Made by a program: the position numbers and the translations under genes
Origin: Syntrophales bacterium
GTDB lineage: Bacteria; Desulfobacterota; Syntrophia; Syntrophales; UBA2210
Direction of reading: 5' to 3'
NCBI GenBank assembly: GCA_023228425.1
Contig: JALOBE010000003.1
Location: 1 to 64,000, forward strand
DNA length: 64,000 nucleotides
Shown here: positions 8,162 through 16,593 of the stretch, one piece after another
How positions within the stretch are numbered: position 1 is the stretch's first letter
How the letters are laid out: each line of letters opens with the position of its first letter
Notes under the pieces: generated by a model
The model's database searches: none
Told to the model about the DNA's origin: nothing
What the model saw: only the letters and a program-made list of their open reading frames with translations

Positions 8162-9400
8162 ATGATAAGTACAGCAAGCCAGGGAATGGCTCTCGAAGGA
8201 GTCAGAGTTCTGGACCTCACCATCGCCTACAATGGACCCTTCTGTACCATGAACCTGGCTGATCACGGAGCGGAAGTGATCAAGATCGAAAGGCCGGTGA
8301 CCGGTGATGGAACCCGCTGGTGGCCGCCCTTCAGGGAAGGCCGGACAGGTATCAACGACAGTGGATATTACGCTTTTCTCAACCGCAACAAAAAGGGCAT
8401 CACCCTGGACCTGCAGAGTGAGGAAGGGAAACGGGTATTCAAGGAACTGGTGAAAACCGCGGACGTGGTTGTCAACAACTTCAAAGCCGGAACCATGGAA
8501 AAACTCGGACTCTCCTACGAAGTCCTCAAGGAAGTCAACCCGCGGATCATTTACGCGGCCACGTCCGGATTCGGTTCCTACGGCCCCTTTCGTGACCGAC
8601 CCGCTTATGACATAATCGCCCAGGCCCTGGGCGGGTTGATGAGTATATGCGGTTACCCCGACGGCCCTCCCGTCAAGGTTGGTCCCGCCGTCGGCGACAA
8701 CTTCACAGGCACATACCTTGCCCTGGGCATCGTCATGGCTCTGTACAAACGTAAAGAGACCGGAGTCGGCCAAATGGTTGAAGTGGCCATGACGGACACA
8801 GTCGTCTCGATCCTTGAAGCGGCGATCATCGCCTACACCATGACCGGCACCATGCACGGGCGGGTAGGAAACATCGATCCCTTCACCACTCCTTTCGACA
8901 TGTTCAGGTGCAAGGAGGGCGATTATCTGGTCATCGCCGCGTCAAGCGACGCTCTCTGGGAAAAACTCTGCCATGTGATGGGACGGCCCGATATGCTCGA
9001 AGATGAACGGCTCGCGAACATCGGATTGCGTTGCGATAACTACTTTTCGATCATCGAGCCGGTTATGCGCGAGTGGGCTGAATCACATGCCTGCGGCGAA
9101 CTTGAAAGCATGCTCGCCGATGCGGGAATTCCCTGCGCTCCGGTACTCGAGATCGACCAGGTAGTTAACCATCCCAACACAAGGGCCCGGGAAATGATCG
9201 TGAAGGTCGAACATCCTACACTCGGCACACTTGAAATTCCGGGCATTCCGATTAAAATGTTCGGAACCCCCGGTCGGATCCGTATGCCCTCACCTCTGCT
9301 GGGGCAGCACAACGAGGAGATTTTTGGTGAACTGGATTTCTCCGATGGAGGAGAACCGCCCGAAAGACAGATGCTGTGTGAAAATCTTCAGAATAATTGA
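8162..9400 (+). CDS. Class III CoA-transferase (CaiB/BaiF family)
   Basis: 412 residues. The N-terminus has LEGVRVLDLTIAYNGPFCTM and GAEVIKIERP; the catalytic aspartate is in RPAYDIIAQALGG, near residue 155, preceded by ATSGFGSYGP. Later motifs include GVGQMVEVAMTDT and the C-terminal GIPCAPV. Such enzymes move CoA between carboxylic acids through an aspartyl-CoA thioester. A strong AAGGAGGAAACAGTA precedes the ATG. As the neighbour of a TRAP importer it is the likely activating step for the imported acid. The acid itself is unknown. Confidence 0.93.
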   Translation: MISTASQGMALEGVRVLDLTIAYNGPFCTMNLADHGAEVIKIERPVTGDGTRWWPPFREGRTGINDSGYYAFLNRNKKGITLDLQSEEGKRVFKELVKTADVVVNNFKAGTMEKLGLSYEVLKEVNPRIIYAATSGFGSYGPFRDRPAYDIIAQALGGLMSICGYPDGPPVKVGPAVGDNFTGTYLALGIVMALYKRKETGVGQMVEVAMTDTVVSILEAAIIAYTMTGTMHGRVGNIDPFTTPFDMFRCKEGDYLVIAASSDALWEKLCHVMGRPDMLEDERLANIGLRCDNYFSIIEPVMREWAESHACGELESMLADAGIPCAPVLEIDQVVNHPNTRAREMIVKVEHPTLGTLEIPGIPIKMFGTPGRIRMPSPLLGQHNEEIFGELDFSDGGEPPERQMLCENLQNN

Positions 9401-9435
9401 GACCTTAAAGGTTTCCCGTAAGGAAGGCGCGTGAA

Positions 9436-10308
9436 ATGTACGACTTGAAACCTGACTGCTATCACAGGGTTGAACAAGCCCTTGCGGGTGTTCCCTTTAA
9501 CAGGCTTTTCGCGGAAGCGGTCACAGGGGGCTATGTGGCGGGTCGCGTCTTCGTCGACAAGCTCGATGAACCTTCGGCTTTTTACATATGCCATCCCTAC
9601 GGCATGTCACTGCTTGTCGGGTCCCCCGGCGCGCCGCGCTTCAACGAAGACCTGCGTGAGTTCATGCTCAACGCAGGCCGCCACCGTTCGAAAAGAGAAT
9701 ACCTGCTCGTCCACCCCGACGACTGGTGTACCGAAATCGCCGAAAGCCTCGGTCCCCGCCTCGCGGAAATTGATTTCAGCAGTGAGGACGTTGCGGCCTG
9801 TATCGAACGCCATGAAGACGATGTAGTCCTGAACAGGAGGATCAATTTCGTCTTTGACCGTCAGCGCTACAGGGACTTTCAGAGACTCAACCATGATGAA
9901 CTGGCCCGGCTTCATCAGAACATCTCCCCCTTGGGCGAAGATGAATTTTCATCCTTCGACGGGCACGTGGTACCGAAGTATTTCTGGAACAACTACGAAG
10001 ACTTTAAAAAATATTCAAAGGGATTCTGTCTGAAGGTCGACGAGAAAACCGTATCGGCTGCTTTTTGTTCATTTTACAGCACCGCATATCTCGAACTGGG
10101 TATGGAGACCGCCGAGAACTATCGTGGCCGGGGCTTCTCCGCGGCAACCTGTTCAGCCCTCATCGACTACGCCCTTGAAAGAAAGCTCACGCCAGCCTGG
10201 GCGTGCATTCTTTCAAACCGGTCCTCCTGCGCTCTTGCCCGGAAACTGGGTTTCGAGGAAACCCTGTCCCTTCCCTGCTACATGCTGCCCTTCACTGCCG
10301 GCCTGTAA
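9436..10308 (+). CDS. GNAT-family N-acetyltransferase
   Basis: 290 residues. The C-terminal half (about 165-280) has the GNAT acetyl-CoA site ETAENYRGRGFSAATCSALI (RGRGF is the pyrophosphate-binding Q/RxxGxG/A element) and ends with the usual ARKLGFEE segment. The N-terminal half has FYICHPYGMSLLVGSP and resembles the larger GNAT_acetyltran family in layout. The substrate is unknown. It follows the CoA-transferase by 35 nt and may belong to the same transcript. Confidence 0.8.
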   Translation: MYDLKPDCYHRVEQALAGVPFNRLFAEAVTGGYVAGRVFVDKLDEPSAFYICHPYGMSLLVGSPGAPRFNEDLREFMLNAGRHRSKREYLLVHPDDWCTEIAESLGPRLAEIDFSSEDVAACIERHEDDVVLNRRINFVFDRQRYRDFQRLNHDELARLHQNISPLGEDEFSSFDGHVVPKYFWNNYEDFKKYSKGFCLKVDEKTVSAAFCSFYSTAYLELGMETAENYRGRGFSAATCSALIDYALERKLTPAWACILSNRSSCALARKLGFEETLSLPCYMLPFTAGL

Positions 10309-10403
10309 CAGGACGGACGCCTGCCGGACGCCGACTGGATTCATAATCAAATCCATGCTAACAAGAAGGACCACCGTCATGGGAGAAAGGAGCGTGGCTC
10401 AGC

Positions 10404-10622
10404 ATGGGCAAGGATGCCCCTAAACCACGGCCGGTCTGTCCCCGCTGTGGAAGTACCCGGCTCGCGATAAAATCCAGGACAAACCTGGGAGACACTCCAT
10501 GCGACACCGTAATAAGGACGGAGATGTTGGGATGCGCCGTCATACTCAAGTATTGCGTCTGTGAAAACTGCGGCCACACCCTCTCACGGACTGAATACGA
10601 AAGCCTTCAGCAGAACAGATGA
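10404..10622 (+). CDS. Small zinc-ribbon protein
   Basis: 72 residues with two CxxC knuckles, C12/C15 (VCPRCGS) and C53/C56 (CVCENCGHTL), the pattern of a one-domain zinc ribbon. I do not recognise a named family. The ATG at 10404 lies about 15 nt after AAAGGAG. Its stop overlaps the start of the histidine kinase gene (ATGA), so the three genes to 12807 are translationally coupled and the ribbon may take part in the two-component pathway. Confidence 0.75.
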   Translation: MGKDAPKPRPVCPRCGSTRLAIKSRTNLGDTPCDTVIRTEMLGCAVILKYCVCENCGHTLSRTEYESLQQNR

Positions 10623-12166
10623 AAAGCAACGCGACAACAAAACGGCAACGGCCCGATGAACTTGCCGGGCGTCGCCGGCAGACAGATGGACCACAGCTGC
10701 GGGACAGAAAGTACGGCACAACAGGAGAGGCGCTCCGGGCCGGCGAAGAAATCTACCGCAATCTTGTAGAATCCACGCTGGATCTCATCTTTATCGTCGA
10801 CCGAAGGGGAACCTACACCTATGTCAACCCTCGGTTCGAAAAAGTCACGGGTTATTCAATGAATGAACTGATGGGAGAACCCTTCACCTGCCTCGTGGCA
10901 CCGGAGTTTGTGCAATCGACCCTGGACAGGTTCAGAAAAGGCATCAGAGGCGAGGAGACGGGACCCTACGAAGCGGAAATCATCCATCATGACGGGAGGC
11001 GAATCCCGGTCGAGTTCCTCGTCACGACCCGGCATGACGCGACAGGAGTTGCCTTGGGAAGGTTCGGCATCGGCAGGGATATCACTGAACGCAGAAAAGC
11101 CGATGACGCGTTGCGCCGGATCACTGCAGATCTTGAGAAGGCCCAGGAACTGGCTCATATCGGTTCATGGCGGTACAACGCGGAGACGAAACTGTCCCTG
11201 TGGTCCGAAGAAATGTTTCGAATCCTGCTCCTCGAGTCGACTCATGGCAGACCCTTCCACATTGACCCAAAAACCTGCATTCATCCCGATGACTGGCGGC
11301 GCTTCAAACGGTTGACGCGGGCGGCTCTCAAGGGGAAACCCTATGGCACGGAAGTGAGAATCATTCGTCCCAACGGGTCCACAGGCTATCTTTTCACCAC
11401 GGGAGAGGCTGAGTATGGAAAGAACGGAAGCATCCAGGGGCTCTTCGGCACCGCGCAGGATATAACTGAGCGTAAAAACATCGAGAAGACTCTTGAGGAT
11501 CAACGTGAGCAGCTCCGGGTTCTTTCCATGCAGCTTTCCGAGGCGGAGGAGGCGGAACGGAGAAGAATCGCCCGCGATCTCCACGACCAGGTGGGGCAGA
11601 ATCTCACCGTGGTCGGCATAAACCTGACCATACTCAAGGATGCGATTCCTGATACCTGTTTGCAATCGATGCCCTTGCACCTCCTGGAAGATTCACTGAA
11701 GCTGGTTGAACAGACAACGGAGCTCACCCGCAGTCTCATGGCGGACCTCAGACCTCCGGACATGGATGAATATGGCCTCGTCGCTTCCGTCCGATGGTAC
11801 GGCAAGAACTTTTCAGCCCGAACGGGTATAGACGTGATCATCGAGGGGGACGATATCGATCCCCGTCCAGCCCCGTCGATAGAGAATAACATTTTTCGAA
11901 TCGTCCAGGAGGTTCTGACCAACACACACAAACACGCCGAGGCCACTCTGGCAATTATTACCATGGGCGTCTCCCGGGGCATGCTTTCGCTGAGCATCAC
12001 CGATAACGGTATCGGCTTCAATCTCGCGGATCGAAAAAAGTCGGACGGCCATACGGGATGGGGCCTCATGACCATGACCGAGAGGACCGAAATGATCGGC
12101 GGCTCTTTCACCATTGAATCGAAAAGAGGAAAAGGAACGAAGATTTCTGTAAAGGTACCGCTATGA
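10619..12166 (+). CDS. Cytoplasmic PAS-PAS sensor histidine kinase (NarX/DegS type)
   Basis: 515 residues without membrane helices. PAS domain 1 covers about 44-155 (NLVESTLDLIFIVDRRGTYT ... IGRDITERRKA), PAS domain 2 about 165-285 (LAHIGSWRYNAETK ... GTAQDITERKN). A dimerisation/phosphoacceptor domain of the HisKA_3 type has ERRRIARDLHDQVGQNL, the histidine near residue 322. The ATPase domain has NIFRIVQEVLTNTHKHAEA (N box) and ITDNGIGF and GWGLMTMTERTEMIGG (G boxes). It overlaps both neighbours by 4 nt. Signal unknown; the PAS domains suggest an intracellular redox or small-molecule cue. Confidence 0.93.
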   Translation: MKSNATTKRQRPDELAGRRRQTDGPQLRDRKYGTTGEALRAGEEIYRNLVESTLDLIFIVDRRGTYTYVNPRFEKVTGYSMNELMGEPFTCLVAPEFVQSTLDRFRKGIRGEETGPYEAEIIHHDGRRIPVEFLVTTRHDATGVALGRFGIGRDITERRKADDALRRITADLEKAQELAHIGSWRYNAETKLSLWSEEMFRILLLESTHGRPFHIDPKTCIHPDDWRRFKRLTRAALKGKPYGTEVRIIRPNGSTGYLFTTGEAEYGKNGSIQGLFGTAQDITERKNIEKTLEDQREQLRVLSMQLSEAEEAERRRIARDLHDQVGQNLTVVGINLTILKDAIPDTCLQSMPLHLLEDSLKLVEQTTELTRSLMADLRPPDMDEYGLVASVRWYGKNFSARTGIDVIIEGDDIDPRPAPSIENNIFRIVQEVLTNTHKHAEATLAIITMGVSRGMLSLSITDNGIGFNLADRKKSDGHTGWGLMTMTERTEMIGGSFTIESKRGKGTKISVKVPL

Positions 12167-12807
12167 GTATTACGGTTTTTCTGGCCGACGATCATACCAT
12201 CGTTCGCGATGGACTTCGATACCTGCTCGAGGCGAACGACATCACCGTCATCGGTGAAGCCTCTAACGGCCGCGAAACGGTGAAAAAGGTAAAAGAACTC
12301 AATCCGGACATCGTCATCATGGATATTCTTATGGCCGACTTGAACGGCATTGAAGCCACGGAACAGATCTGCGAAGAATGCCCGTCAACCAGGGTTATCA
12401 TGCTCTCGATGCAGTCTTCGTCGGAATCGGTCCTTCGGTCACTGAAGGCGGGAGCGAGCGCCTATCTGCTGAAAGAGTCGGCCGGCCGCGAACTTCTCGC
12501 GGCAATTAATGAGGTTCACACGGGCCGCCGCTACCTGAGCGCGAAAATCTCAGATCATGTCACTACCGCCCTCCTTGAGAAAAAGGACGGCCTGGAGGAC
12601 CCCCTGTCGGTTCTCAGTACGAGGGAACGTGAAGTATTGCAGCTCGTCGTGGAGGGAAAAACCAGCGCGAAAATAGCGGAAACTCTGTTTCTCTCGGTAA
12701 AAACAATCGAAACATACCGAAGCCGGCTCATGAACAAGCTTGGAATAAAAGACATTTCGGGACTTATCAAGTTCGCCATTCAGCATGGCATTACGCCCCT
12801 CGAATAA
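12163..12807 (+). CDS. NarL/FixJ-family response regulator
   Basis: 214 residues. Receiver domain 1-120 with acidic pair DD9-10, phosphoacceptor Asp54 (DIVIMDILM), and the switch lysine in YLLKESAG. LuxR-type helix-turn-helix at about 150-210 (LSTREREVLQLVVEGK ... LFLSVKTIETYRSRLMNKLG). The cognate kinase is the overlapping upstream gene. Targets cannot be read from the window. A hairpin follows directly. Confidence 0.95.
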   Translation: MSITVFLADDHTIVRDGLRYLLEANDITVIGEASNGRETVKKVKELNPDIVIMDILMADLNGIEATEQICEECPSTRVIMLSMQSSSESVLRSLKAGASAYLLKESAGRELLAAINEVHTGRRYLSAKISDHVTTALLEKKDGLEDPLSVLSTREREVLQLVVEGKTSAKIAETLFLSVKTIETYRSRLMNKLGIKDISGLIKFAIQHGITPLE

Positions 12808-12810
12808 GAC

Positions 12811-12844
12811 GGCCCGCGACGGCTTCAGTAAACCATCGCGGGCC
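12811..12844 (+). terminator. Hairpin after the response regulator gene
   Basis: GGCCCGCGA (12811-12819) pairs with TCGCGGGCC (12836-12844), nine perfect base pairs three nucleotides after the stop codon. There is no T-run, so it may act with Rho or as a 3' end stabiliser. Confidence 0.55.
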
Positions 12845-12909
12845 ACATGGTAAGACTACGTTATCAGAACGACCGTCCGAGACCTTAAGCCATGACTGTT
12901 TGCTATAGA

Positions 12910-12983
12910 ATTGGCGCACACATCCTGTAAGCATCCGACTTTAGTGCCGGAGGTCTTGCCTCCGGTACCATGGTACGCGGCCG
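12910..12983 (+). repeat. Internally deleted family-B element
   Basis: GGCGCACACATCCTG, GCATCCGACTTTAGTG and CCTCCGGTACCATGGTACGC followed by GGCCGTC keep the order of the full-length B copies, but about half the middle is missing. Confidence 0.55.
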
Positions 12984-12984
12984 T

Positions 12985-13137
12985 CAATCGTCGCTGTGAA
13001 AGATTTCTCCCTACGGTCGAAATGACAGAGGGGGGGTCGAAATGACAGAGGGGGGTGGTCGAAACGACCATGGGAGCGGTCGGAATGACCGATGGGGGCG
13101 GCCTAAATGGCCATGGGAGCGGTCGAGACAACACAAG
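12985..13137 (+). repeat. Family-A repeat array
   Basis: One core half (GTGAAAGATTTCTCCCTACG GTCGAAATGAC) followed by about five degenerate units of 20-25 bp ending in GTCGAAATGAC, GTCGAAACGACC, GTCGGAATGACC, CCTAAATGGCC and GTCGAGACAAC. With the B fragment it fills the 391-bp gap between the response regulator and the amidohydrolase. No gene seen. Confidence 0.8.
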
Positions 13138-13198
13138 AGATCGCCTTTACAGGTCCCATAGGCAGTTTTTCAAAGATTTCCGCCCTCGTGTTGTGCTG

Positions 13199-14020
13199 TC
13201 AGGCGATTCCCAAGACCCGCTCCGCGTTCCGGTAGAGTATCCGTTCTTTTGTTTCATTGCTGTACGGCAGCGCCAGGACCCGCTCGATGAGCCCGTTGAT
13301 GTCGGCCACACCGGGCCAGTCACTGCCGAAGATGAAACGGTCGCTCGACATCTCAAGCCGGGGAAAAAATTCAGGCAGGCGCCTGGTCGCGATACCCGCG
13401 ATCCCGATGTGCATGTTCCGGTATTTGCGAATGAGCCAGGCCGCCCTGTCGTACCAGAAGGTTCTCCCTCCGTGTTCCATAATGATGTTCAAGTCAGGAA
13501 ACTGATCGGCCACTTCATCGAGTAGCAAGGGATCCGCATACTTGATACGGGTACCGTGAAAAATCGAGGTTCCCGTGTGAAACATAATAGGCATGCCCAG
13601 CGACTGAACATACTCATAGAAAGGAAACAGGCTCTGGTCATCGGGCCAGAAGTGCTGGTAGGACGGAAGCAGCTTGAAACCCTTCACGCCCAGCTCCTCC
13701 ACGGCGTATCTGGCCTGCTCTTCATAGGACCGTTCATCCAGGAAGTTCAGACAACCGAAGGGAATAAGCTCATCGTGGCCCTTGCTGAACTCCGATACGA
13801 ACTCATTGGTCACCCATGCTGACGCCCGGGGAGCGTATTCCGCCAGGATAACGGAACGGTCCACATTATGAGATTTCAGAAAGGCAATAGCCTGTTCCGG
13901 CGTAATTCCGTCCGCGAATTCTTCCAGGTAGCGCGGGTTCGTCTCCCCGAAAAAATCCACCACCCAGGGCGTGAATTGGTCTTTTGTTCCGATGTGAATG
14001 TGGAAATCAATAACCTTCAT
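13199..14020 (-). CDS. Amidohydrolase 2 family metal-dependent hydrolase/decarboxylase
   Basis: 273 residues. The TIM-barrel metal site is visible: HxH at residues 7 and 9 (DFHIHIG), histidines in MFHTGTS and IMEHGGRTF, and the aspartate in FGSDWPG near residue 233; it closes with NAERVLGI, usual for the family. Members include aminocarboxymuconate decarboxylase-like and 4-oxalomesaconate-type enzymes, so decarboxylation or hydrolysis of a carboxylated ring product is possible, but the substrate is not clear. Start at 14020 follows AAGGAGATGATGATCT. It stands alone, flanked by repeat arrays. Confidence 0.86.
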   Translation of the reverse strand: MKVIDFHIHIGTKDQFTPWVVDFFGETNPRYLEEFADGITPEQAIAFLKSHNVDRSVILAEYAPRASAWVTNEFVSEFSKGHDELIPFGCLNFLDERSYEEQARYAVEELGVKGFKLLPSYQHFWPDDQSLFPFYEYVQSLGMPIMFHTGTSIFHGTRIKYADPLLLDEVADQFPDLNIIMEHGGRTFWYDRAAWLIRKYRNMHIGIAGIATRRLPEFFPRLEMSSDRFIFGSDWPGVADINGLIERVLALPYSNETKERILYRNAERVLGIA

Positions 14021-14144
14021 AGATCATCATCTCCTTGCTGACCTTGTCCCGGATCATAGGAACACGATACCACACAATGACCATGCTATGCCGGAAGCGA
14101 TCGTGAAAGGGTACTGTATCATATCTTGTGTCGTTGGCAAGAAA

Positions 14145-14188
14145 GGGGTACCACCGATGATATCCCAAAACCCCAAAGGAGGTACCCC
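14145..14188 (+). promoter_or_regulatory. Hairpin enclosing a ribosome-binding site
   Basis: GGGGTACC (14145-14152) is the perfect complement of GGTACCCC (14181-14188); two more pairs follow after one mismatch, and these pair with part of AAAGGAGG. The strong Shine-Dalgarno of the 27-codon frame at 14190 therefore lies in the 3' arm. If folded it would block initiation, as in an RNA thermometer or a simple translational switch. Confidence 0.45.
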
Positions 14189-14189
14189 C

Positions 14190-14273
14190 ATGACCAAAGC
14201 GATAGTCGTACGTAGTCTCTCACAGGCGTATGAAGTAATCAAGGAAATGAATCGTAAAAGTGGAAACACCTGA
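14190..14273 (+). CDS. Possible 27-residue small protein
   Basis: ATG at 14190 follows AAAGGAGGTACCCCC, a near-perfect Shine-Dalgarno with 8-nt spacing. The product has IVVRSLSQAYEVIKEMNRKS, a plausible amphipathic helix, and ends just before a family-A repeat array. I do not recognise it. It may be a genuine small protein, a leader, or the stub of a gene truncated by the repeats. The Shine-Dalgarno and the surrounding hairpin are the main support. Confidence 0.35.
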   Translation: MTKAIVVRSLSQAYEVIKEMNRKSGNT

Positions 14274-14289
14274 AAATCTTTACCTTGTA

Positions 14290-14600
14290 TCATTTCGAGG
14301 GGCGCAGCGACGAGGAATTGTCCATCGCTTCACCATGTCTCTCCCCGGCCGAAACGATCCCTTTGAATATCGTCATTCCGAAGAACGCCGAGGCACCGTC
14401 ATTCCGGGGAGTACCCATATCCCGTCATTTCGAGGAGCGAAGCGACGAGAAATCTTGCTTTTCAATCGTCATTGTGAAAGATTTCTCCCTTCGGTCGAAA
14501 TGACGGAGGAAAGCGGTCAAAACGACGACAAAGGTAGTAGAAACGATGAAAAAGCAGCAGAAAAGATGGCAAAAAGCAGTAGAAACGAAGGCAAAAAACG
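14290..14600. repeat. Family-A repeat with full palindromic core
   Basis: Arms start with TCATTTCGAGGGGCGCAGCG and GTCATTCCGAAGAACG-type units; the core at about 14413-14505 reads GTCATTTCGAGGAGCGAAGC, then GACGAGAAATCTTGC, and the opposite half GTGAAAGATTTCTCCC TTCGGTCGAAATGACG. To the right degenerate units (AGTAGAAACGATG, AGCAGTAGAAACGAAG) fade out. Same layout as copies at 32165 and 34230. Non-coding. Confidence 0.82.
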
Positions 14601-14711
14601 TTAAAACAATGGCAAAGAGCAGTTAAATCGGCGACAGAATAGTCGAAAAGTGACACACGTGATGGTTCTTCAACCGCCTTGCCCACAGTACACGCGACGG
14701 CCCGGCATTTT

Positions 14712-14878
14712 TGACGAGTTCGTAAAAAGAAGTCCAAAAAGCTCCTTGAGGCACGGCGCGCGCATCCTGAGAAATAAGGCGTACTGTGAGATACGCCGCA
14801 GTGATGAAGGAAAGAGCGCAATTATGCGTCCGGCTATGGTATCGGAGGTATACCTCCGATACCATTTTACGAAGCCGT
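14712..14878 (+). repeat. Family-B MITE-like element, copy 1
   Basis: Starts TGACGAGTTCGTAAAAAG and ends ATTTTACGAAGCCGTC; the ends are imperfect inverted repeats. Inside are AAGCTCCTTGAGGCACGG, GAGATACGCCGCAGTGATG and the palindrome GGTATCGGAGGTATACCTCC. T-rich stretches border both ends. It abuts the 3' end of the carboxyltransferase gene (stop at 14884). No coding capacity. Confidence 0.8.
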
Positions 14879-14883
14879 CTTTT

Positions 14884-16527
14884 TCAGAACTTGAAATTTC
14901 CGAAATGAGACTCCTTGATCGGTTGCAGAAGCGAAACCTCGAAGGCCAGCGCCAGCGCGTCGCGGCAGTCCTTCAGCGGCAGCGTCCCGTCATTGAAAAG
15001 CCGGGCTTCATTGTAAAAGGGGTGGGCCTCCCGATCATACTTATCGATCATCATCTGTTGAAATGCCTGGGCCGCTTCCTCGTCCATCTCCTCCCCGCGC
15101 TTCCTTCGGTTTGCACGCTCAAGGCTCGTAAGAATGAACCCGGCCGTGTTCCCCGACATGACGGACGTCCGGGACCGCATGGTGGCGAAGATGAAAAGAG
15201 GGTCGAAGGTCCGCCCGCACATTCCAAAATTCGCGGCGCCGTGATCCGGACCGATGACCCACTGAATCCGGGGAACCTCCGCGCAGGCGCAGGCCCGCAC
15301 CATGCCTGACCCGTACTTCCCGATTCCGGCGTACTCTTCTTCTGTGCCGACCATATAGCCCGGTGAATTCTGTATGTAGAGAATGGGAATCTTCATGGTA
15401 CAGCAACGTATTACCCACTCTATGGCCTTCCGTGCCGAGTCCACGAAGATAACTCCGTTGTTGTTGCTGGCGATGACGCCCACGGGGATACCCTTCAGAT
15501 AGATCTTTCCGCAGACAATGTTGTCGCCACGCCCGGGGTTGTAGGCTCGCTTGTACTCGGAGAAATAGCTGTCGTCGGCGATGCAGGCGAGTATTTCACG
15601 GACGTTGATTCCCTTCGATGTCTCTTTCGGCAGAATCTGGTAGAGGTGTTCCGGAGGAACCCTGGGATCGGCGGGTTTGCGCCGATCGATATGAAGCGTC
15701 TGACGCGGATCAAAAGAAAGCAGCTCCCGAAGCTTTTCGATCCCTTCATCCTGCGATTTTACAAAGTGGTCGGCCCCGCCGGAAATCTGCGTGTGTACCC
15801 GCGCGCCGCCCAGATCCTCCATGCTCACCTTTTCTCCGATGGCGGATTCCACCATGGGAGGCCCGCCCAGAAAGGAATAGGACATACCTTCAATCATGAT
15901 GCTTTCACAGGCGAGATAGACAATGTAGGCTCCCCCGGCGGTGTTCCCCCCGGTACTCAGCGTGTACTGCTTCAGCCCCTTGGCCGACATGCGCGTCATA
16001 TTGTAGAAGAAGTGGCCGAACTGGTTCCGGCCTGGAAATATCCTGTCCTGAAGAGGCAGATAGGCCCCGGCGGAATCGGCTATATAGACAAAGTTCAGGC
16101 CGCATCGCTCGGCAATCTCCTGGGCCCGAAGGTGTTTTTTGCAGCTTACGGGGAAATAGGCCCCGGCGGTCACCCGACTGTCATTGGCAAGAATCATCAC
16201 CCAGTTGTCGTGAATCTTGCCGATACCCGTAACCAGACCGGCGGAGGGAACATCCTCCATGCCTTCGTAACCGATGCCGAATCCGGCACCCCGGCTCAGT
16301 TCGAAAAATTCCGTATCCGGATCGATGAGCCGTCGGATGAGCTGGCGGGCAGGCTTCTTGCCCTGCTTCGCAAGCCGGTCGTTCTGAGCCTGCCCTCCGG
16401 GATTGTATGCCCGCTCCCAGAGTTCATATATCTTGTTCTCTTCCGCCAGCCAGTGCTGCCGGTTTTCCTCCAGTTCCAGTTCCTTCTTCCGGGCCCGGGA
16501 CATAGGTTTGGCGTCTGTACTACCCAT
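14884..16527 (-). CDS. Acyl-CoA carboxylase/decarboxylase carboxyltransferase subunit
   Basis: 547 residues of the crotonase-fold carboxyltransferase family (propionyl-, methylcrotonyl-CoA carboxylase beta, glutaconyl-CoA decarboxylase alpha). Two half-domains each carry an oxyanion motif: ADSAGAYLPLQ with LSTGGNTAGGAYIVYLA in the N half, and QNSPGYMVGTEEE with IGPDHGAANFGMCG in the C half. It would move carboxylate between an acyl-CoA and biotin; no biotin carrier or carboxylase subunit is nearby. ATG at 16527 is preceded by AAAGGAG with 7-nt spacing; two upstream in-frame TTG codons are not needed. Likely in one transcript with the MaoC gene 66 nt upstream. MCC-like or GcdA-like cannot be separated by eye. 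Confidence 0.88.
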   Translation of the reverse strand: MGSTDAKPMSRARKKELELEENRQHWLAEENKIYELWERAYNPGGQAQNDRLAKQGKKPARQLIRRLIDPDTEFFELSRGAGFGIGYEGMEDVPSAGLVTGIGKIHDNWVMILANDSRVTAGAYFPVSCKKHLRAQEIAERCGLNFVYIADSAGAYLPLQDRIFPGRNQFGHFFYNMTRMSAKGLKQYTLSTGGNTAGGAYIVYLACESIMIEGMSYSFLGGPPMVESAIGEKVSMEDLGGARVHTQISGGADHFVKSQDEGIEKLRELLSFDPRQTLHIDRRKPADPRVPPEHLYQILPKETSKGINVREILACIADDSYFSEYKRAYNPGRGDNIVCGKIYLKGIPVGVIASNNNGVIFVDSARKAIEWVIRCCTMKIPILYIQNSPGYMVGTEEEYAGIGKYGSGMVRACACAEVPRIQWVIGPDHGAANFGMCGRTFDPLFIFATMRSRTSVMSGNTAGFILTSLERANRRKRGEEMDEEAAQAFQQMMIDKYDREAHPFYNEARLFNDGTLPLKDCRDALALAFEVSLLQPIKESHFGNFKF

Positions 16528-16593
16528 CAACAATCTCCTTTCAAAAAGTCTCTGTTTTTAAAATCAGAACATGTTTGACGAATGAACGAGCAC

